The notes beneath the pieces were generated by a model that had not been told where the DNA came from, searched no databases, and saw only the letters and a program-made list of their open reading frames with translations. The position numbers and the translations under genes are program-made. A stretch of 64,000 nt of DNA from Halisarca cf. caerulea (Eukaryota > Porifera > Demospongiae > Chondrillida > Halisarcidae), in NCBI GenBank assembly GCA_963170055.1, contig CAUJGJ010000239.1, forward strand, positions 30,701 through 94,700. Reading direction: 5' to 3'. Position 1 is the stretch's first letter; every line of letters begins with the position of its first letter. This document shows, one piece after another, positions 61,621-64,000 of this stretch.

Positions 61621-63974
61621 TTACTGATACATGGTTTTAAGTTTATCTTGTACATTTTTTGGTGTGCGGTCAATGGTGGGGTGTTCCAACAAGAACTGCC
61701 GGCAATCTTCTAGTGATCCCTTCGTGCCTTTAAAGTAATTTTCAATAGCTTCTACTTCACAATCTGTAAATTTTCTTCTTTTCGGTGTCTTGCCCTTTGG
61801 TGATTCCTCTCGTGTTGTCCTCTTTGTTACTGCCTTTTGAATCTGTTCCACTGCCTCGATGTGTGTTTCTGCACTAGTAAAACTTGTGTAATATTCCTCC
61901 GCAGTTTTGGATGAATGCCCCATGTGTGCATGTACATATCTCTTCTCCACCTCAGGTGTAGAGTGTGCAACTCTTGTTGCAACGCCCTTTCGCACAGCAG
62001 TGGCTGACATGTACAAGGTTTCACCAGCAGCTTTAGCAATTTCCTTGAGGTCATTAGAAAGGTGAGTGACCTTCATCCCAGTGGTGGTGATGAAAAAAGG
62101 ATCGACATCATTTACGGATCCCCTTGCTTGTCGAACAAAGTCACGAAAAGAAATAAACCACCCAGTAACCTTTTCATCCAGCACAAGAGTTGCTGGACCA
62201 AACGAAGCTGCAGTCTTGTGGTCATCCACTTGGATTAACCAGTACTTTTTCCCTTTAACTAATCTCTCCCTTGGCCTGTTTGCTTCTTGCATTGTCATAT
62301 TGGCGATAGCTCCTGGACGCTGACTGTTGCTGCATGAAGGAAGAAACTTTATTAACATTATAATCAATCCTTCTGTGTAACTTAAACTTACTTATACAAT
62401 AACTGCATCATTAAAAAGCGGCGCATGAAAGTATATTCACTGTCTTGTAATGGCCTTTCCTTTGCATTGTCTGTGTACTCATCATACTTTGCTTGCAAAA
62501 ATTTCGAATTGGTTATCCTCACCACCCAGTCCATGTTTTCAACTATCCATTCGATGTCTTGTTTCTTCAATTTCGCTTCTGCATGCTTCAGCTTTGCAAA
62601 CTTGTTGAAGTAAGCCTTTAACTTAACAACAACAGCATCTGTTTTCTTCACAACGGCATTAGTGGTGGCTTTGTATCCAAGGAAATCTACGAAATTCCTG
62701 ATGTGTAGTACCTTACTAGCAATCCCACTTGATTGCAGTCCTGCATTCCTGAGGGCTGTGAGAAACTTGCTGACGGTGGCAATCTCTAAGGCTTCTTTGG
62801 TGTCAACTCTTTCCGGATTACAGAAATAAAGATATTTGGAGACATCGGATACAATTTGGTTTGCCTGCTCAGCTTTCCTTGCACCGCCATCAATGGTAGC
62901 AAGCCATTCTCTAAATTCATCAATAATTCCTGTGCAAGGGTGTTGCTCGAAGCATCTTGTACTTCCAACATTTCTTCTAGATCCTGAAATTGAAGGAGTG
63001 TAAAGAATATATCAAGCTGACATTTGAATTACATAGACAAGCCCACATACCAATTCCTGAAACTCCATCCTTTTCTTTCAATGTCTGTAATACTGTATTC
63101 TTAGGATTCCTGGGGGTCACAGTTTTGGCAAGGACCAAGTACTCTTGAACTTCCTCTTCTGTTAGGGCATGGACAGACCTCAAATGCTGGGACATCTTCA
63201 AAACATTGCTTTGACACCCGGGTACTGGGCAGTCTCTCCTGATCCTCTGGGATTTCTTCACTGCTGGCTGCTCCTTTGCATCACAGAATGTCCAGGGGAG
63301 TGATTGATCTCTAAAAACAAATGTTCATTTGATGTAGTTTCTATAAAAAGGTTTAAATTCATCGCTTACCTTATTCCATAGTCAAAGAAAATTTCTTCTC
63401 CTGGGGCAATGTCCCTGGTTGCAACAAATGGGACACGGATTTGTCCCTCAATAGTCAGGGGTGTGTGTAGCCTGGCATTAGCATTCTTAGCTGCGTGATT
63501 CAACAATCTTCCAATACGATGATATTCTCTAGTGGCATCCATTGCCAAGGTTGCCGAAATCTTCAAGATGAAGCAGCCTTCATCATTTAATTTGTACTCA
63601 GCCTCTCTTCTGTCAGCTTCTTCTATGTTCACTACCTCGCCAGGGTACTCGCAGATAAACTCACCCTTGGAAAATCGGCGCTTAGCCCTGACACCTCGTT
63701 GATTATCCTCGCGGATGACAACTTCCAAAAAATCCTTCTCTTTTGCTGTTGGCATCTTTAATCCTGTGATTATCTTCTCCACTGGTGTCAGTGGTATTAC
63801 ATCCTGTTGGATACATAAATAATATTTACATAATATCTGCATATATATATATATAATATACATACATATAAACATACATACTTCTTCCATCTTCTCCATT
63901 TCGGAAAGGACCTGGTCATTTTGTGCTTCATCTTGTGGGACAAGCCCTGGGTCATCATGCAGATGCAGCTGCTC
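61621..63974 (-). CDS. SET - zinc finger - tyrosine recombinase fusion protein (3' part; 5' end beyond window)
   Basis: Five exons on the minus strand join in frame: 63974-63882, 63803-63370, 63310-63051, 62983-62392 and 62329-61621. All four introns (59-78 bp) are GT-AG and all phases agree, giving 695 residues to TAA. Residues ~50-176 are a KMT5A-like SET domain (NQRGVRAKRRF, GRLLNHAAKNANAR, EEIFFDYGIR); H is kept in the NH motif but the usual Ser is Ala. Residues 203-223 form a C-x4-C-x9-H-x4-H finger. Residues ~264-460 look like a recombinase core-binding region. Residues 461-610 carry tyrosine-recombinase motifs: Arg464 (QRPGAI), Lys498 (DDHKT), Arg573 (TxxR, with Thr for the usual His), HMGHS at 595-599 and Tyr606/607. 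A basic Myb-like tail (KRRKFTDCEVEAIENYF) follows. Probable Crypton-type or other YR mobile-element protein, or a domesticated derivative. The exon before 63974 lies outside. Confidence 0.8.
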
Positions 63975-63976
63975 CT

Positions 63977-64000
63977 AATATATATATATATATATATATA
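63977..64000. repeat. TA microsatellite at the window edge
   Basis: AT dinucleotides running off the window, in the intron upstream of exon 63974-63882. A shorter TA run lies at about 63839-63858 in the next intron. Confidence 0.9.

Noticed and set aside
1..64000. tRNA or rRNA genes
   Set aside because: No convincing tRNA A/B boxes or rRNA segments were seen on reading; a covariance-model scan would be needed to exclude small ones.

Overview
This window is animal (metazoan) nuclear DNA. The evidence is vertebrate-type TTAGGG telomere repeats, spliced genes with very short introns (59 to 78 bp in the gene at the right edge), EGR-type C2H2 zinc fingers, a KMT5A-like SET domain, piggyBac-type TTAA elements and CA/TG microsatellites. 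Short introns and AT-rich spacers would suit a sponge or another compact invertebrate genome, but the sequence does not settle the species. Nothing looks bacterial or viral.

Layout. (1) 1-3948: 104-bp satellite. (2) 3949-6190: degenerate ~63-bp tandem repeat, interrupted by a ~1-kb piggyBac-like non-autonomous element at a TTAA site. (3) 6191-6893: homogeneous 12-mer variant telomere array (CCCTAACGGTAA) that flips at a palindrome into TTAGGG. (4) 6894-21300: subtelomeric domain of A-type and B-type units separated by TTAGGG arrays. Three B-type units carry the same intronless gene for a 595-residue protein with a C-terminal OTU cysteine-protease domain. The domain ends in ~690 bp of TTAGGG pointing right. 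(5) 21301-21500: 200 N. (6) 21501-45931: ~235 monomers of the same 104-bp satellite in higher-order repeats. (7) 45932-48233: second copy of zones 2 and 3, with only a few telomeric hexamers left. (8) 48236-52025: 66-bp minisatellite. (9) 52026-64000: gene-bearing DNA, with a relic transposon exon, an EGR-like gene with three three-finger modules plus two truncated tandem copies, another relic exon, and the 3' part of a spliced gene joining a SET domain, a zinc finger and a tyrosine recombinase.

How the parts relate. The left contig reads like a chromosome end, running from satellite through a boundary repeat to subtelomeric elements and a terminal TTAGGG array. The right contig starts in the same satellite and passes a copy of the same boundary into genes. 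The N gap therefore either joins a real chromosome end to an interior contig or hides an internal telomere. The OTU units resemble yeast Y' elements in layout: tandem, near-identical, separated by telomere repeats, and transcribed toward the chromosome end. Each has a TATA box and a cluster of AGGTCA nuclear-receptor half-sites. The most novel candidates are this telomere-embedded OTU element and the SET-ZnF-tyrosine recombinase fusion.
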